Origin: Oscillospiraceae bacterium
Lineage (GTDB): Bacteria; Bacillota; Clostridia; Oscillospirales; Oscillospiraceae
Length of the DNA stretch: 59,172 bases
NCBI GenBank assembly: GCA_017632035.1
Contig: JAGBSG010000096.1
Location: forward strand, 1 to 59,172
Direction of reading: 5' to 3'
Below the pieces are notes generated by a model. It did no database searches. It worked only from the letters and a program-made list of their open reading frames with translations, and was not told the DNA's origin. Both the position numbers and the translations under genes were made by a program. Below, one piece after another: positions 7,261 through 19,450 of this stretch (the first letter of the stretch is position 1; every line of letters starts with the position of its first letter).

Positions 7261-9123
7261 TCAGCATTGGGCCATCTCCCACTGCTCCATTAATTCCATC
7301 AAAAGATTCTCCGCCTCTTCCTTTTCAGCAAGCAGACGGGTCAGCTCCTGATAGTCCGCACTGGCAGCTTCGATCTTATCATCGTACCCGGCAATCACCG
7401 TTTCCTGCTTCTCGATCTCCCGCTCCAGACGGCGTACCAGCTTATCCAGATCCTTGGTGCCGCCCTTAGGCTTCTCCTTCCTGGGCTTGGGCACAGCTGC
7501 CACAGGCGTCTTTGCTGCGGCCACATGCTCCAGTATGGCGCGGTACTTACTGTAGCCGCACTTAAAATCCCGGATCTTCCCATCCTCCAGCAGCCAGATG
7601 CGCTCGGCAAACTTCTCGATGAAGTAGCGGTCATGGGATACGAACAGCAGTACACCCTCAAATTCTTCAATGGCAGCCTCGATCCATTCCCGGGAGGCAA
7701 TGTCCAGGTGATTGGTAGGCTCGTCCAGGATCAGCAGATTGATCTTTTCATCCATGAGCATACAAAGCCGCAGCCGGGACTGCTCACCGCCCGACAGGTT
7801 TCCCACGGTCTTAAACACATCCTCACCCTGGAACAGAAACGCGCCCAGGCGGTCTCTGGCAACCTGTGGCGTGCAGTTTTTCTCGTAGAGCATGGTATCG
7901 TATAGCGTGCGCTCTGGATGCATAAACCGAATGGTCTGGGGCAGATAGCCCCATTTCACAGTTGGGCCGAACTTGATCCTGCCCTGGCAGTCCTCCTCGC
8001 CCAGCAAGCACTTGATAAAGGTGGTCTTGCCGGTGCCGTTATCGCCCAGCAAAGCGATCCGCTCGCCGCCCTCCACAGTCAGCTCTACATCCGAGAAGAG
8101 TGTCCGGCCATCATAAGCCTTCTCCACCCGCTTCATCTCAAACACCACATCACCGGAAAAATCCTTTTCCCCGAAGGTAGCCTTCATGGTTTTCTCCGTC
8201 TTAGGCTTTTCTGTTTTTTTGATGCGCTCCATCCGGTGCTGGATGGACATAGCCCGGCGGTACAGGGTGCGGTTATTAATGCCCCAGCCCTTCATCCGCT
8301 CCACCGTATAGCCCAACTGTTTCAGCTTGGCCTGTTCCTGCTCGTACTGCTTCATCTGCAGATCGAAGCGGGCCTGCTTCTCATCGATATAGAAAGAATA
8401 GTTACCGGAATAGAATTCTCCTTGGCCGTCCACGATCTCAATGATGCGGTCAGCCACCTGATCCAGGAAAAACCGGTCATGGGAGATCGTCAGAACAGTT
8501 CCCTTAAAGGCTTTGATGTAACCCTCCAGCCACTCCACGCTATTCAGGTCCAGGTGGTTGGTAGGCTCGTCCAAAAGTAAAATATCCGTCTTTTCCAGCA
8601 GCAGCCGGGCAAGATTCACCCGGGTCTTTTCGCCGCCGGACAGGCTGTCAAAGCTCTGCTGCCGCTGGGCCGGTGTGATTCCCAAACCGTTGCAGATCTT
8701 GTCGACCTCTACATCCATATCGTAACCGCCGCCGGATTGGAAGCTTGCACCCAACCGGTCATACTCCGAAAGCTGCTCAGAGGTCGCTCCCATAGCCATG
8801 GCAGCCTCAAGAGCCTCCATTTTCTCCCGGGTGCGCACCAAGTGCGCAAATGCAGACCGCAACACATCCTCTACGGTATAGCCTGCGGGAAATTGGGGGA
8901 TCTGGGAGATCAGACCAATGCGCTTGTGGGGATTGACATAGACCTCCCCATCGTCATAGTCCATTTCTCCCGTGAGGATCTTGAAAAGCGTGGTCTTTCC
9001 GCAGCCGTTACGGCCCAGGATCGCCACACACTCCCCCTCCTGCACCTCAAAGGACAGGCCCTGGAGCAAATTCTCGCCAATGACGAAGAATTTCGTTAAA
9101 TTTTTGACCTGTATATCAACCAT
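7261..9123 (-). CDS. ABC-F family ATPase (translation factor / ribosome protection type)
   Basis: 620 aa soluble tandem ATPase without membrane segments. Domain 1 has Walker A GRNGCGKTT at 37-45, signature LSGGE at 161-165 and LLLDEPTNHLD near 182-192. Domain 2 has Walker A GDNGTGKTT at 360-368 and its own LSGGE and LDEPTNHLD. An interdomain linker rich in charged residues (about 250-320) and a C-terminal coiled coil (about 545-620) match YdiF/Uup-type proteins. Such proteins bind the ribosomal E site; some give antibiotic protection, most act in general translation. Which of these applies cannot be told. Start at 9123 chosen by TTGGAG about 8 bases before. Confidence 0.93.
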   Translation of the reverse strand: MVDIQVKNLTKFFVIGENLLQGLSFEVQEGECVAILGRNGCGKTTLFKILTGEMDYDDGEVYVNPHKRIGLISQIPQFPAGYTVEDVLRSAFAHLVRTREKMEALEAAMAMGATSEQLSEYDRLGASFQSGGGYDMDVEVDKICNGLGITPAQRQQSFDSLSGGEKTRVNLARLLLEKTDILLLDEPTNHLDLNSVEWLEGYIKAFKGTVLTISHDRFFLDQVADRIIEIVDGQGEFYSGNYSFYIDEKQARFDLQMKQYEQEQAKLKQLGYTVERMKGWGINNRTLYRRAMSIQHRMERIKKTEKPKTEKTMKATFGEKDFSGDVVFEMKRVEKAYDGRTLFSDVELTVEGGERIALLGDNGTGKTTFIKCLLGEEDCQGRIKFGPTVKWGYLPQTIRFMHPERTLYDTMLYEKNCTPQVARDRLGAFLFQGEDVFKTVGNLSGGEQSRLRLCMLMDEKINLLILDEPTNHLDIASREWIEAAIEEFEGVLLFVSHDRYFIEKFAERIWLLEDGKIRDFKCGYSKYRAILEHVAAAKTPVAAVPKPRKEKPKGGTKDLDKLVRRLEREIEKQETVIAGYDDKIEAASADYQELTRLLAEKEEAENLLMELMEQWEMAQC

Positions 9124-9157
9124 GGTTGTACTCCAACAGTGGGGAGTGATCCCCACT

Positions 9158-9742
9158 TTATAAATTATTCGCGAACTGCTGCACTTCCTCGAGAGTATAC
9201 AGCAGATTCAGGGCCTGCAGCATAGCATTGGCGCTCATATGCTCCGGCAAGTCCAGTTTTCTCAATAGCGCAAGGCGCTTACTGCTGCTTCCTGCACCGC
9301 CGGAGAGCCCCAGTCCCACCAGATCCTGCTTTGTTATGCTATGGCATTGCCGGGCATCCTCGCCTTCAACAGTGGCCCCTGCCCGCCGCAATGCTTCCAG
9401 AATCACATCCGGGCTCATACCCTCGACTCCAAGCTTTCCCTCTTTCCCGGGGGCAGCCTTTCGCTTCTCCTTACCGGGAACATCCGGGATATAGGCGTGC
9501 TTAACAAGAGAAGGGTCGATTGCTCCCTTCAGGTAATTGCGGATCACAAACCCAGCGCCGTCAGAATCCGTAAAGACAATGAGGCCACGGGTCTGTGCAG
9601 CCTTGCGCAGCAAAGCAAGCTGAGCTTTGTCCTTCATGATCTGAAAGCCGCCTGTTTCCAGAATCGTAGCATCTACGATCTGGGAAAGTGTGTTTTTATC
9701 GTAGCGTCCCTCAACCACAATGACCTCACGGATCTTAACCAT
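9158..9742 (-). CDS. rnmV: Ribonuclease M5
   Basis: 194 aa TOPRIM nuclease that matures the 5' and 3' ends of 5S rRNA precursor in low-GC Gram-positives. The TOPRIM signature VVEGRYD is at residues 9-15 and the second acidic motif FTDSDGAG near 57-64. Start at 9742 is backed by AGGAGG 8 bases upstream. It overlaps the 3' end of holA by 8 bases, so the two are translationally linked. Length matches the family. Confidence 0.93.
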   Translation of the reverse strand: MVKIREVIVVEGRYDKNTLSQIVDATILETGGFQIMKDKAQLALLRKAAQTRGLIVFTDSDGAGFVIRNYLKGAIDPSLVKHAYIPDVPGKEKRKAAPGKEGKLGVEGMSPDVILEALRRAGATVEGEDARQCHSITKQDLVGLGLSGGAGSSSKRLALLRKLDLPEHMSANAMLQALNLLYTLEEVQQFANNL

Positions 9743-10781
9743 TGCGTGCCTCCTGAGAAAGCTGTAGCACCAGCAGCTCCAAAAGCCTGTCCGGTTCGTC
9801 AAAAGAGGTTTTCATTTGATAGTCCGTTTCCAGGATCAGTTCCGCTGCTCTGGCACAGAAGCGGGAGGAAAATCTACCCGCCGCAGACATGGTCTTTCTG
9901 GCAGGGTAATCCTTCAGTCCTGTCAAGCTCATAAGCTCTGCCGGGCCTTTTCCATTGTCTATCAGCATTCTGGCTGTACTCATCCGGCGGAAGTGGCCGC
10001 CGATAGCACCCAGGATCGCAATGGGCTCCTGCTGCATTTTCAAAAGCGTTTTTAGCTTCAGCAACGCCGGGCCATATTCCCCCTGTCCCATCAGATCTGT
10101 CATCTGGAACACGACAGCATCCAAAACCGGCTCTGTCACCGCGTCAATATCGCTTCTTGTAATATTCTCCGCACCGGAGTAGGCAGCGATCTTGGATATT
10201 TCGCCGCTGAGTGCTGTCATTGTGCCTCCGGTGATCTCGATCAGATAGGCGCATAGGTCCGGGGCAATCCGCTTTTTGTGTGCAGCAAAATGCCGGGTGA
10301 TCCAGGGGATCAGATCCCTGGGCTCCTGTTTGGCAAACTCCACGACAGACCCGTTCTTATCCACTGCGTCCCAGAGCTTTTTCAGCCGCTTATCCGGCTT
10401 CCAGGGCGTGGTGATATAGGTAAACACCACGGTGCAGTAGTCCGGAATATCCGAAAACAGCTCTGTCAGCTTCTCCCGATCGCCTTCTGGAAGCTTAAAT
10501 ATATCGATCTCATCCACCCAAACCAAGGTGTTTTCCGCCATCATAGGCAGATTCTCCACACTATCTGCAAATGCCTGCAGATCAAAGGTCTCGCTGGTAA
10601 GCTTGTGAAAGTTAAAGGATTCCGTCAACTCATCCAGCAGGAGCTTGCGCAGCTGTTCCAGATAATAGTGGAGCAAAAAGGTCTCCTCTCCGTGAAAAAA
10701 GTACAATCTGTCCACCTGCTTATTGCGGATCGCCGCCTTCAGATCCTGAAAGGTACTGTTCTTTTCGGTCTGCTTAGCCAT
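9735..10781 (-). CDS. holA: DNA polymerase III subunit delta
   Basis: 348 aa subunit of the clamp loader that opens the sliding clamp. The N-terminus (FQDLKAAIRNKQVDRLYFFH) and GEETFLLHYYLEQL are typical. The degenerate AAA+ fold continues with VVFTYITTPWKPDKRLKKL, followed by the C-terminal collar domain. Start at 10781 is chosen for similarity to family N-termini; the frame upstream of it overlaps comEC and is not HolA-like. Only 4 bases separate it from comEC, in the order comEC-holA that many Firmicutes keep. Confidence 0.92.
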   Translation of the reverse strand: MAKQTEKNSTFQDLKAAIRNKQVDRLYFFHGEETFLLHYYLEQLRKLLLDELTESFNFHKLTSETFDLQAFADSVENLPMMAENTLVWVDEIDIFKLPEGDREKLTELFSDIPDYCTVVFTYITTPWKPDKRLKKLWDAVDKNGSVVEFAKQEPRDLIPWITRHFAAHKKRIAPDLCAYLIEITGGTMTALSGEISKIAAYSGAENITRSDIDAVTEPVLDAVVFQMTDLMGQGEYGPALLKLKTLLKMQQEPIAILGAIGGHFRRMSTARMLIDNGKGPAELMSLTGLKDYPARKTMSAAGRFSSRFCARAAELILETDYQMKTSFDEPDRLLELLVLQLSQEARNG

Positions 10782-10785
10782 TGCT

Positions 10786-13041
10786 TCACCCCCTGAGAAT
10801 GATGGTCCCCTCCTGATCCGTTCTGCGGACCAGGCAGCCATAGGTATGTAAGCGGTCCAGCACCGTCTGTGACGGATGACCGTATCGGTTATCTTCTCCC
10901 ACCGAAATGATTGCTGTCTCCGGTTTTGTCTTTTCCAGAAGCAGCGTGCCGGTAGAGCTGGCCGCACCGTGATGGCCTACGATCAGCGCATCCAGATCCG
11001 GCAAGGTGTGGTCAGCCAGAAGCCTTACTTCTCCAGCCTCACCTCTGTCTCCGGTTATGAGTATATCACATTTTTCCGTGTGAAACAAGACACACAAGCT
11101 GCTTTCGTTACTGGTTGACAGATCCCCAGAAGCGTACACAGTAATTGAAGCTGTACCCCAGGACAGCTGCAGGTCCTCAGCCGCATAAATAGGCACATCG
11201 CCGTAGACTTCCAGCAGCTCCGGCTCCCATTCTTGCTTCCCATCGCCCTCAGGAAGGATCAGCTGTAATGTGGGCACCCGGGTCATCAGGTGCGCTGCCG
11301 CGCCCACATGATCCCGATCATAATGGGTCAGGATGACCCCATCTAACTGATATATACCCTGAGACAGTAAGATGGCTGCCACCGTATCCGCAGTCGTTTC
11401 ATCGTAATCGCCGCCGCAGTCTACCATATAGGTCTTTCCCTGGCTTTGGAGCAAAATGCACTGGCCCTGCCCTACATCCACCGCTGTGACCCGGTAGTCA
11501 TCCAGCTGTGGCTCCGCCCAGGAGACCAGCAAAGCGACGCACAGCCCCAGCACCATACAGCAGGCAAGCACCAGCGGTCGCTTTTGCTTACTCAAAAGAT
11601 GCACTGCCAGGAGCACATAGCACAGCATAAGCCATACACAAGCATAAATGCTTTGGGTATACACTGCCGCCAAGGGAAATTGCGCCAGCACGCCCGCAAC
11701 GCCAAGGATATATTGCACAGGCCAGGCCAGAACCCATGCTGCCACTGACCCTGCCGGCAACCAAATCGCTCCCAGGATGCAGGCAAGGATAATTCCGCAA
11801 AACAGGAAGGTCACCACCCACAGACACAGCAGATTTGTCACCGCAGCGACCAGGCTCACAGTGCCGAAATACCAAGCACACAAGGGGGTTGTAATGACTG
11901 TAGCGCTCAGGGATATGGACACGGAGGTGGCAACGCCCCGCGCCAGCCGTCCCGGGATGCTTTTTCCGTCCCAGCGTCCCAGCCTTTGGGATGCCATCAG
12001 CCACATCCGCAGCTTTTCCGAAAACAGGAAGATGCCTGCCACACTGGCTACCGACAGTTGGAAACCTACGGAGGTAATAGTTTGCGGATTGCCAGTCAGC
12101 ATCACAAGAGCCGCAAAGGACAGCGCTGTCGGAGGGTCATATTCCCGGTTACACAGCATCGCCAGCAGCATTAACATCTGCATAATGCACGCACGGAGGA
12201 TCGACGGAGAAAATCCCGCCATAGCAGCAAACAGTCCAAGCACAGGTACACCCAACAGTGCCGTCAAGATCCTGCGTCTTCCGGTGATGAGATACATCGC
12301 AGAAAACAAAATGGATACATGCAGACCCGATACCGCCACCACATGTCGGATACCGCTGAGCTTCAATTGGGTATCTGTTACATAGTCCAGCTCCGAGGTG
12401 TCACCCATCAGCAGTGCCTTTACAAAGGGCTGCACATCCGCAGGAAAAATCCGTCCAATCACACGCAGCACCTCTGTCCTTAGGTACGCAGGCGCATAAT
12501 ACCAGGCCTTACCCTGTGCCGCTGTGATCTGCTGCTCCCCTGTCGGATAAGCAAGCAGGAATATCCCCTCGCCCCTGTGATGGGTCACCTCTTCCAATCC
12601 ACCGGCAGCGGTAAAGCGCAGACGAAATGTGCCCTCTATCACATCACCGGGAGACAGCCGTTCCTTACTGTTCACATAGGCCCGGACAGCATACTTTCTT
12701 CCATTCAGTTCTGTCTCGCCATCCACCGCAACGCCGTAATTCGTATCATAGCTAAAATCCGTTGCCCGAATATGGGCTGCTACAGACTTCCCATCTACAG
12801 CCCGGGCTAGCTGCAGGTATACACCGTCATACACCTGATAAACGATCAAACCTACAGCCATACCGGCGCATAGCATCGCGGCCTTACGCCGGATATCCGT
12901 GTTCCGAAACAGCCACAGGCCAATCAGGGCCAGCAACAGCAAGCAAGCCCCCGCCGCATACAGCACCGCACCTGAAAGCAGGTAAGCCCCAACCATACAG
13001 GCCACGGCAAAACCCATGCTGAACCACATCAATTTACGCAA
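10786..13041 (-). CDS. comEC: DNA internalization competence protein ComEC/Rec2
   Basis: 751 aa membrane channel proposed to pass single-stranded DNA into the cell. N-terminal membrane segments (1-70) and an OB-like DUF4131 region precede the ComEC core with RHVVAVSGLHVS at about 232-243. About ten membrane segments follow up to 505, then a metallo-beta-lactamase-like domain with HYDRDH at 573-578. The likely start is TTG at 13041, 7 bases after GGAGGG; ATG 13029 is the alternative. All three domains are complete, so the protein looks functional. No other com gene lies nearby. Confidence 0.93.
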   Translation of the reverse strand: MRKLMWFSMGFAVACMVGAYLLSGAVLYAAGACLLLLALIGLWLFRNTDIRRKAAMLCAGMAVGLIVYQVYDGVYLQLARAVDGKSVAAHIRATDFSYDTNYGVAVDGETELNGRKYAVRAYVNSKERLSPGDVIEGTFRLRFTAAGGLEEVTHHRGEGIFLLAYPTGEQQITAAQGKAWYYAPAYLRTEVLRVIGRIFPADVQPFVKALLMGDTSELDYVTDTQLKLSGIRHVVAVSGLHVSILFSAMYLITGRRRILTALLGVPVLGLFAAMAGFSPSILRACIMQMLMLLAMLCNREYDPPTALSFAALVMLTGNPQTITSVGFQLSVASVAGIFLFSEKLRMWLMASQRLGRWDGKSIPGRLARGVATSVSISLSATVITTPLCAWYFGTVSLVAAVTNLLCLWVVTFLFCGIILACILGAIWLPAGSVAAWVLAWPVQYILGVAGVLAQFPLAAVYTQSIYACVWLMLCYVLLAVHLLSKQKRPLVLACCMVLGLCVALLVSWAEPQLDDYRVTAVDVGQGQCILLQSQGKTYMVDCGGDYDETTADTVAAILLSQGIYQLDGVILTHYDRDHVGAAAHLMTRVPTLQLILPEGDGKQEWEPELLEVYGDVPIYAAEDLQLSWGTASITVYASGDLSTSNESSLCVLFHTEKCDILITGDRGEAGEVRLLADHTLPDLDALIVGHHGAASSTGTLLLEKTKPETAIISVGEDNRYGHPSQTVLDRLHTYGCLVRRTDQEGTIILRG

Positions 13042-13060
13042 GCCGCAGCCCTCCTTTGGA

Positions 13061-13090
13061 AAAGGGGGACGCTACAGAAGCAGCGTCCCC
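13061..13090 (-). terminator. Terminator after alaS
   Basis: GGGGACGCT at 13065-13073 pairs with AGCGTCCCC at 13082-13090. On the minus strand the hairpin is followed by CTTTTCC. It lies just before the comEC ribosome binding site. Confidence 0.7.
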
Positions 13091-13097
13091 ACAGATA

Positions 13098-15737
<2,640 letters not shown>

Positions 15738-15780
15738 TGGTACATACCTCCATAAAATTTCCATGATAAAACAAACACCC

Positions 15781-15990
15781 CGCCCCTGATTTAGGGGCGA
15801 GGTGAATCGCGGTACCACCCTAATTGCCGGCACGCCGGCATCTTAGCTACTCTGTAACGGGAGCGCCCGTCCCGGTCCTCCCGGGCGGCTTGAAAGTGGC
15901 TGGAAGATGCCTGCACAAGGGGCTCACACCATTCCCCTCTCGCTTGGGTGAAGCACAGTCTTCTTAGCTTTCGCATTGCCTTTACATATC
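15781..15990 (-). promoter_or_regulatory. T-box leader of alaS
   Basis: On the minus strand the leader holds the T-box sequence GGGTGGTACCGCG (15808-15820), which pairs with the CCA end of uncharged tRNA. It is directly followed by a terminator stem CGCCCC/GGGGCG at 15781-15799 and a T-rich tract. An upstream stem I region runs to about 15990. Low charged tRNA-Ala should cause antitermination and raise alaS expression. A GCC triplet near 15900 could be the alanine specifier, but I could not fold stem I with confidence. Confidence 0.85.
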
Positions 15991-15996
15991 GGTGAT

Positions 15997-16024
15997 ATTC
16001 TAGCACAAATCCGGAAAAAGTCAA
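15997..16024 (-). promoter_or_regulatory. Promoter of the alaS T-box transcript
   Basis: On the minus strand TTGACT (16019-16024) and TAGAAT (15997-16002) are separated by 16 bases, about 10 bases ahead of the T-box leader. Confidence 0.75.
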
Positions 16025-16061
16025 CAATTTTCCCGAAAAACCCAGGGAAATATTGACCGTT

Positions 16062-16328
16062 TCAGATCTTGCTCTCAAGCCAGGCCTTCATAGCCTGCCT
16101 GCCCTCTTCACTCATGGGGAAGGTCTGCGCCCCCTCCATCTGGCTTTTTTCATAGCAGAACAGGCCGTGCCAATATTCTACATGAATGGAGCTATTCTCC
16201 ATATCCACTTCCTTTGGATTCAGCTTGACGATGTTGGGCACTGCCCGAAAGCGAAACAGCCCGGAAGAGCCGGTAAAGATATTGTTCATGGCAAAGGTAT
16301 GCAGGGTAGGAACAAAGAGTTCTTCCAT
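16062..16328 (-). CDS. Small conserved-looking hypothetical protein
   Basis: 88 aa soluble protein with no signal peptide or membrane segment. A GGAGGTG stands 5-6 bases before the ATG, and the start is only 3 bases after the pepF stop, so it is translated as part of the pepF operon. Notable stretch HVEYWHGLFCYEKS in the middle. I do not recognise a family. The tight link with pepF suggests a related but unknown role. Confidence 0.75.
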   Translation of the reverse strand: MEELFVPTLHTFAMNNIFTGSSGLFRFRAVPNIVKLNPKEVDMENSSIHVEYWHGLFCYEKSQMEGAQTFPMSEEGRQAMKAWLESKI

Positions 16329-16331
16329 AGC

Positions 16332-18137
16332 TTACACCTCCGTTAAGGCTTCCATCTCGTCCAGCAGCTCGCCAAAGAGCTTCAAAGCCTCCTCCACCGG
16401 GGTCGGCTGGGCCATATCCACGCCTGTATCCTTCAGCAGGTCAATGGGGCTCTTTGAGCGGCCGCCGGACAGGAATTGGATATAGTCCTTTACCGCATTT
16501 CCATCGCCGGAAAGGATCTTCCGGGACAGCGCAATGGCCGCCGCATAGCCGGTCGCATACTGGAACACATAGTAGTTATAATAGAAATGGGGGATCCGGG
16601 CCCATTCCATGGCGATCTCGTCATCGACCACCATATCCGGCCCAAAATACAATTCATTGAGCCTGCGGTACTCACTGCACAGCACATCGGCGGTCAGGGC
16701 CTTTCCTTCCTGGACCATTCGTCCAATGTTCAGTTCAAACTCCGCAAACATGGTCTGGCGGTACAACGTGCCCTTGAACTGCTCCAGGAAGTGGTTAATG
16801 AGGTAGGCCCGTTCTTTCTTATTCTCTGTCCTGCTCAGCAGATGCTCCATCAGCAGCGCCTCGTTGCAGGTGGATGCCACCTCTGCCACAAAGATCACAT
16901 AGTGGGCATCGATGGGGTTCTGATGCTTATTGGAATAGTAGGAATGCAGAGCATGTCCCATTTCGTGGGCCAGTGTAAACTGGCTGTCCAGTGTGCCGGT
17001 GTAGTTCAGCAGCACATAGGGATGGACCGCAGCCCCGGCAGAGTATGCACCGCTGCGCTTGCCCTCATTCTGGTACACATCGATCCAGCGGTTTTCAAAG
17101 CCCTCTTTCAGCACCCTGCGGTAATCCTCACCCAAGGGAGCAAGTGCCTCATAGACTGTCTGCTTTGCCTCTGCAAAGGGGATCTTGCGGTCAACGCCCT
17201 CCACTAAGGACGCGTACACATCATAGAAATGGAGTTCCTCCACGCCCAGCAGCTTCTTGCGCAAACGCACATAGCGGTGCATCTTATCCAGATTCCGATG
17301 GACAGTTTCGATCAGATTCAAGTACACCGAAGTAGGTACATTGGTGCCTGCCAAGGCCGCGTCAAAGGCCGAGGGGTATTTGCGGGCCTCAGCATAAAAC
17401 TTCAGCTGCTTATTCTGGGCATTCAGCAAAGCGGCAGCAGTATTCTTAAACTTGCGGAAGCTGTGGTACATGCTCTCATAGGCACTTTTGCGCAGAACCC
17501 TGTCGGGACTTTCCTCGCACAGCGCAAAGGTCCCCTGGCTGACCGGATGGGGCTTTCCCTCTGCATCCACTGCATCCGGGAAGGTCATATCCGCATCGGC
17601 AAGCATGCCGTAGACCGTATCCGGTGTATCCGCCATCTCTCCGGCGGCAGCCAAAAGCTTCTCCTCCGCTGCGGAAAGAACATGGTCTTTATGGCGGCGC
17701 AGATCGGTCAGGTAGCGGCGATATCTCTCCAAACCGGAGTGCTCCGCATAGAAGCTGTCCAGCTTGGCGTCGGAGATCGCCATGATCTCCGGTGTCTCAA
17801 AACTGCTGGCAGCATTCAGCTCCACCACAACACTCATGAATTTGCCGCTCATGGCCTGATACACAGGATTGCGGGTATCCTCGTCAGCTTTGCGCATGCA
17901 GTAGTTGGCAAGGCGGTTGGCCTTGGCATTGACCTGCTCCATCCGCTCCAGATAATCGCAGAGGGTTTTGCCGCTGTCGGCCAAATGCCCGGCAAAGGAC
18001 AGCAATACCTCTTTATCCGCATCCAGCGTAGCCAGTTCCTGTTCCCAAAGCGCATCGCTGGCATACAGATCCTCGACAGCCCAGGTATCCTCAACAGGAA
18101 TTTCTTCACGCTTACGGATCTGATTCGTATTATCCAT
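16332..18137 (-). CDS. pepF: Oligoendopeptidase F (M3 family)
   Basis: 601 aa cytoplasmic zinc metallopeptidase cleaving short peptides. The zinc site HEMGHALHS is present with the downstream glutamate in the ASTCNEALLMEHLL segment. An M3 N-terminal domain starts at the EEIPVEDTWAVEDLY stretch. The length is normal for the family. GGAGGAAGG lies directly before the start. A vegetative promoter (TTGCAT at 18197-18202, TATACT at 18175-18180 on the minus strand) precedes it. Confidence 0.95.
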   Translation of the reverse strand: MDNTNQIRKREEIPVEDTWAVEDLYASDALWEQELATLDADKEVLLSFAGHLADSGKTLCDYLERMEQVNAKANRLANYCMRKADEDTRNPVYQAMSGKFMSVVVELNAASSFETPEIMAISDAKLDSFYAEHSGLERYRRYLTDLRRHKDHVLSAAEEKLLAAAGEMADTPDTVYGMLADADMTFPDAVDAEGKPHPVSQGTFALCEESPDRVLRKSAYESMYHSFRKFKNTAAALLNAQNKQLKFYAEARKYPSAFDAALAGTNVPTSVYLNLIETVHRNLDKMHRYVRLRKKLLGVEELHFYDVYASLVEGVDRKIPFAEAKQTVYEALAPLGEDYRRVLKEGFENRWIDVYQNEGKRSGAYSAGAAVHPYVLLNYTGTLDSQFTLAHEMGHALHSYYSNKHQNPIDAHYVIFVAEVASTCNEALLMEHLLSRTENKKERAYLINHFLEQFKGTLYRQTMFAEFELNIGRMVQEGKALTADVLCSEYRRLNELYFGPDMVVDDEIAMEWARIPHFYYNYYVFQYATGYAAAIALSRKILSGDGNAVKDYIQFLSGGRSKSPIDLLKDTGVDMAQPTPVEEALKLFGELLDEMEALTEV

Positions 18138-18174
18138 TGCCTTCCTCCTCAGTCAAATAAATGCATCTGTGTAT

Positions 18175-18202
18175 AGTATACCACGATACGGCGAAAATGC
18201 AA
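18175..18202 (-). promoter_or_regulatory. Promoter of pepF
   Basis: On the minus strand TTGCAT (18197-18202) and TATACT (18175-18180), 16-base spacer, divergent from the eamA promoter. Confidence 0.65.
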
Positions 18203-18212
18203 ACCTAAGCCC

Positions 18213-18241
18213 TTGCAAAATTTGCATTTTTATGCTACTGT
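18213..18241 (+). promoter_or_regulatory. Promoter of the EamA transporter gene
   Basis: TTGCAA at 18213-18218 and TACTGT at 18236-18241 with a 17-base spacer. Confidence 0.6.
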
Positions 18242-18259
18242 ATGCCTCGGTGATATTTT

Positions 18260-19168
18260 ATGAAAAAACAAATTCGGGGCATCATTGCCCTGTTGTCTGC
18301 AACCATTATCTGGGGCTCTGCTTTCGTTTCTCAAAGTATCGGCATGGAGCATGTGGGTCCCTTCACCTTCCAGACCGCCCGGTGCATTCTGGCCGTCCTC
18401 GGTCTGATCCCCATTATAGCGGCATTGGACATTCGCGTGAAAGACGGCAAAAGCTTTCTGCAGCGCTGGCTGGACCCTAAGCTTTGGAAAGCCGGTGTTC
18501 TGTGCGGTATCCCACTGTTTCTGGCCTGCAACCTGCAGCAGCTGGGGCTTGTGGCAGATACAGATGCCGGTAAGTCCGGATTCCTCACTGCTATGTACAT
18601 CGTGATCGTGCCTGTAATCGGCATCTTCCTGAAGAAAAAGCCGTCTGCCATGGTCCCCGTCAGCGTTCTGCTTGCCGTAGCAGGCCTATACTTTTTAAGC
18701 TGCATGGGCGTGACCCAGATCAGCTCCGGCGACCTGCTGACGATCTGCTGTGCCTTTATGTTCGCAGTACAGATCATCTTTGTGGATAAATTCGCACCGG
18801 GCACAGATGCTCTGCGTTTTAACACGGTCCAGGCTTTGACCTGCGGCGTTCTGTCCGCCCTGGTCATGGCGTTTACAGAAACGCCCTCCCTGCCTGCTCT
18901 GGCCGGGTGCGCCCTGCCATTGGCACATGCAGGCTTCCTGTCCATGGGCATTGCCTATTCCCTGCAGATCGTTGGGCAGCAGGACCTGGAGCCCACCGGG
19001 GCATCCCTGATCATGAGTCTGGAGGCAGTCTTCGCTGCGGTGTTCGGCAGTTTGATCCTCCACGAGACCATGACCGGCTGGGAAGTCCTTGGATGTATTC
19101 TGGTTTTCGCCGCTGTGATCCTTTCCCAGATTCCTGTACCCACAAAAAAGAAAGTGCTTTCTAACTAA
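18260..19168 (+). CDS. EamA-family (DMT superfamily) transporter
   Basis: 302 aa membrane protein with ten predicted segments in two EamA repeats. The first begins MKKQIRGIIALLSATIIWGS with the typical WGSAFVSQ motif, the second near DLLTICCAFMFAVQIIFVD. The C-terminal repeat has the usual GQQDLEPTGASLIMSLEAVFAAVFG pattern, in which acid and proline positions are kept. Such proteins export metabolites or amino acids; substrate unknown. The start has only a weak GGTGAT site. Ends 10 bp before the MITE-like element. Confidence 0.9.
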   Translation: MKKQIRGIIALLSATIIWGSAFVSQSIGMEHVGPFTFQTARCILAVLGLIPIIAALDIRVKDGKSFLQRWLDPKLWKAGVLCGIPLFLACNLQQLGLVADTDAGKSGFLTAMYIVIVPVIGIFLKKKPSAMVPVSVLLAVAGLYFLSCMGVTQISSGDLLTICCAFMFAVQIIFVDKFAPGTDALRFNTVQALTCGVLSALVMAFTETPSLPALAGCALPLAHAGFLSMGIAYSLQIVGQQDLEPTGASLIMSLEAVFAAVFGSLILHETMTGWEVLGCILVFAAVILSQIPVPTKKKVLSN

Positions 19169-19178
19169 ATAACACAAA

Positions 19179-19402
19179 GAGGCTGTCTCACGAAGGGCAT
19201 TTGCATAAAAGAAATAAAAAAGCAAGACTGTCATTCCGAGTGGAGCGTAGCGGAGTCGAGGAATCTACGCACTATATTACTGCCAAGCAGTCAAATAGTG
19301 CCAAGATCCTTCGACTCGCTATGCTCGCTCAGGATGACAGCCTTTTTGTAACTTTATCCTTCTTGGGTTATTTGCTCATTTTTACCTTAATGAGACAGCC
19401 TC
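19179..19402. repeat. MITE-like nested palindromic repeat (copy A)
   Basis: A 224-bp element bounded by perfect 12-bp inverted repeats, GAGGCTGTCTCA at 19179-19190 and TGAGACAGCCTC at 19391-19402. Inside lie inner arms (19228-19272 and 19298-19340) beginning CTGTCATTCCGAG and ending CTCAGGATGACAG, which are imperfect reverse complements. The inner arms are related to those of copy B at 52230-52370. No coding frame of note is inside. It may also terminate eamA transcription. Confidence 0.8.
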
Positions 19403-19450
19403 AGAGAAAACAGTCACTGGGCGTGCAGAGCGCCAAATACTACCAGTTTC

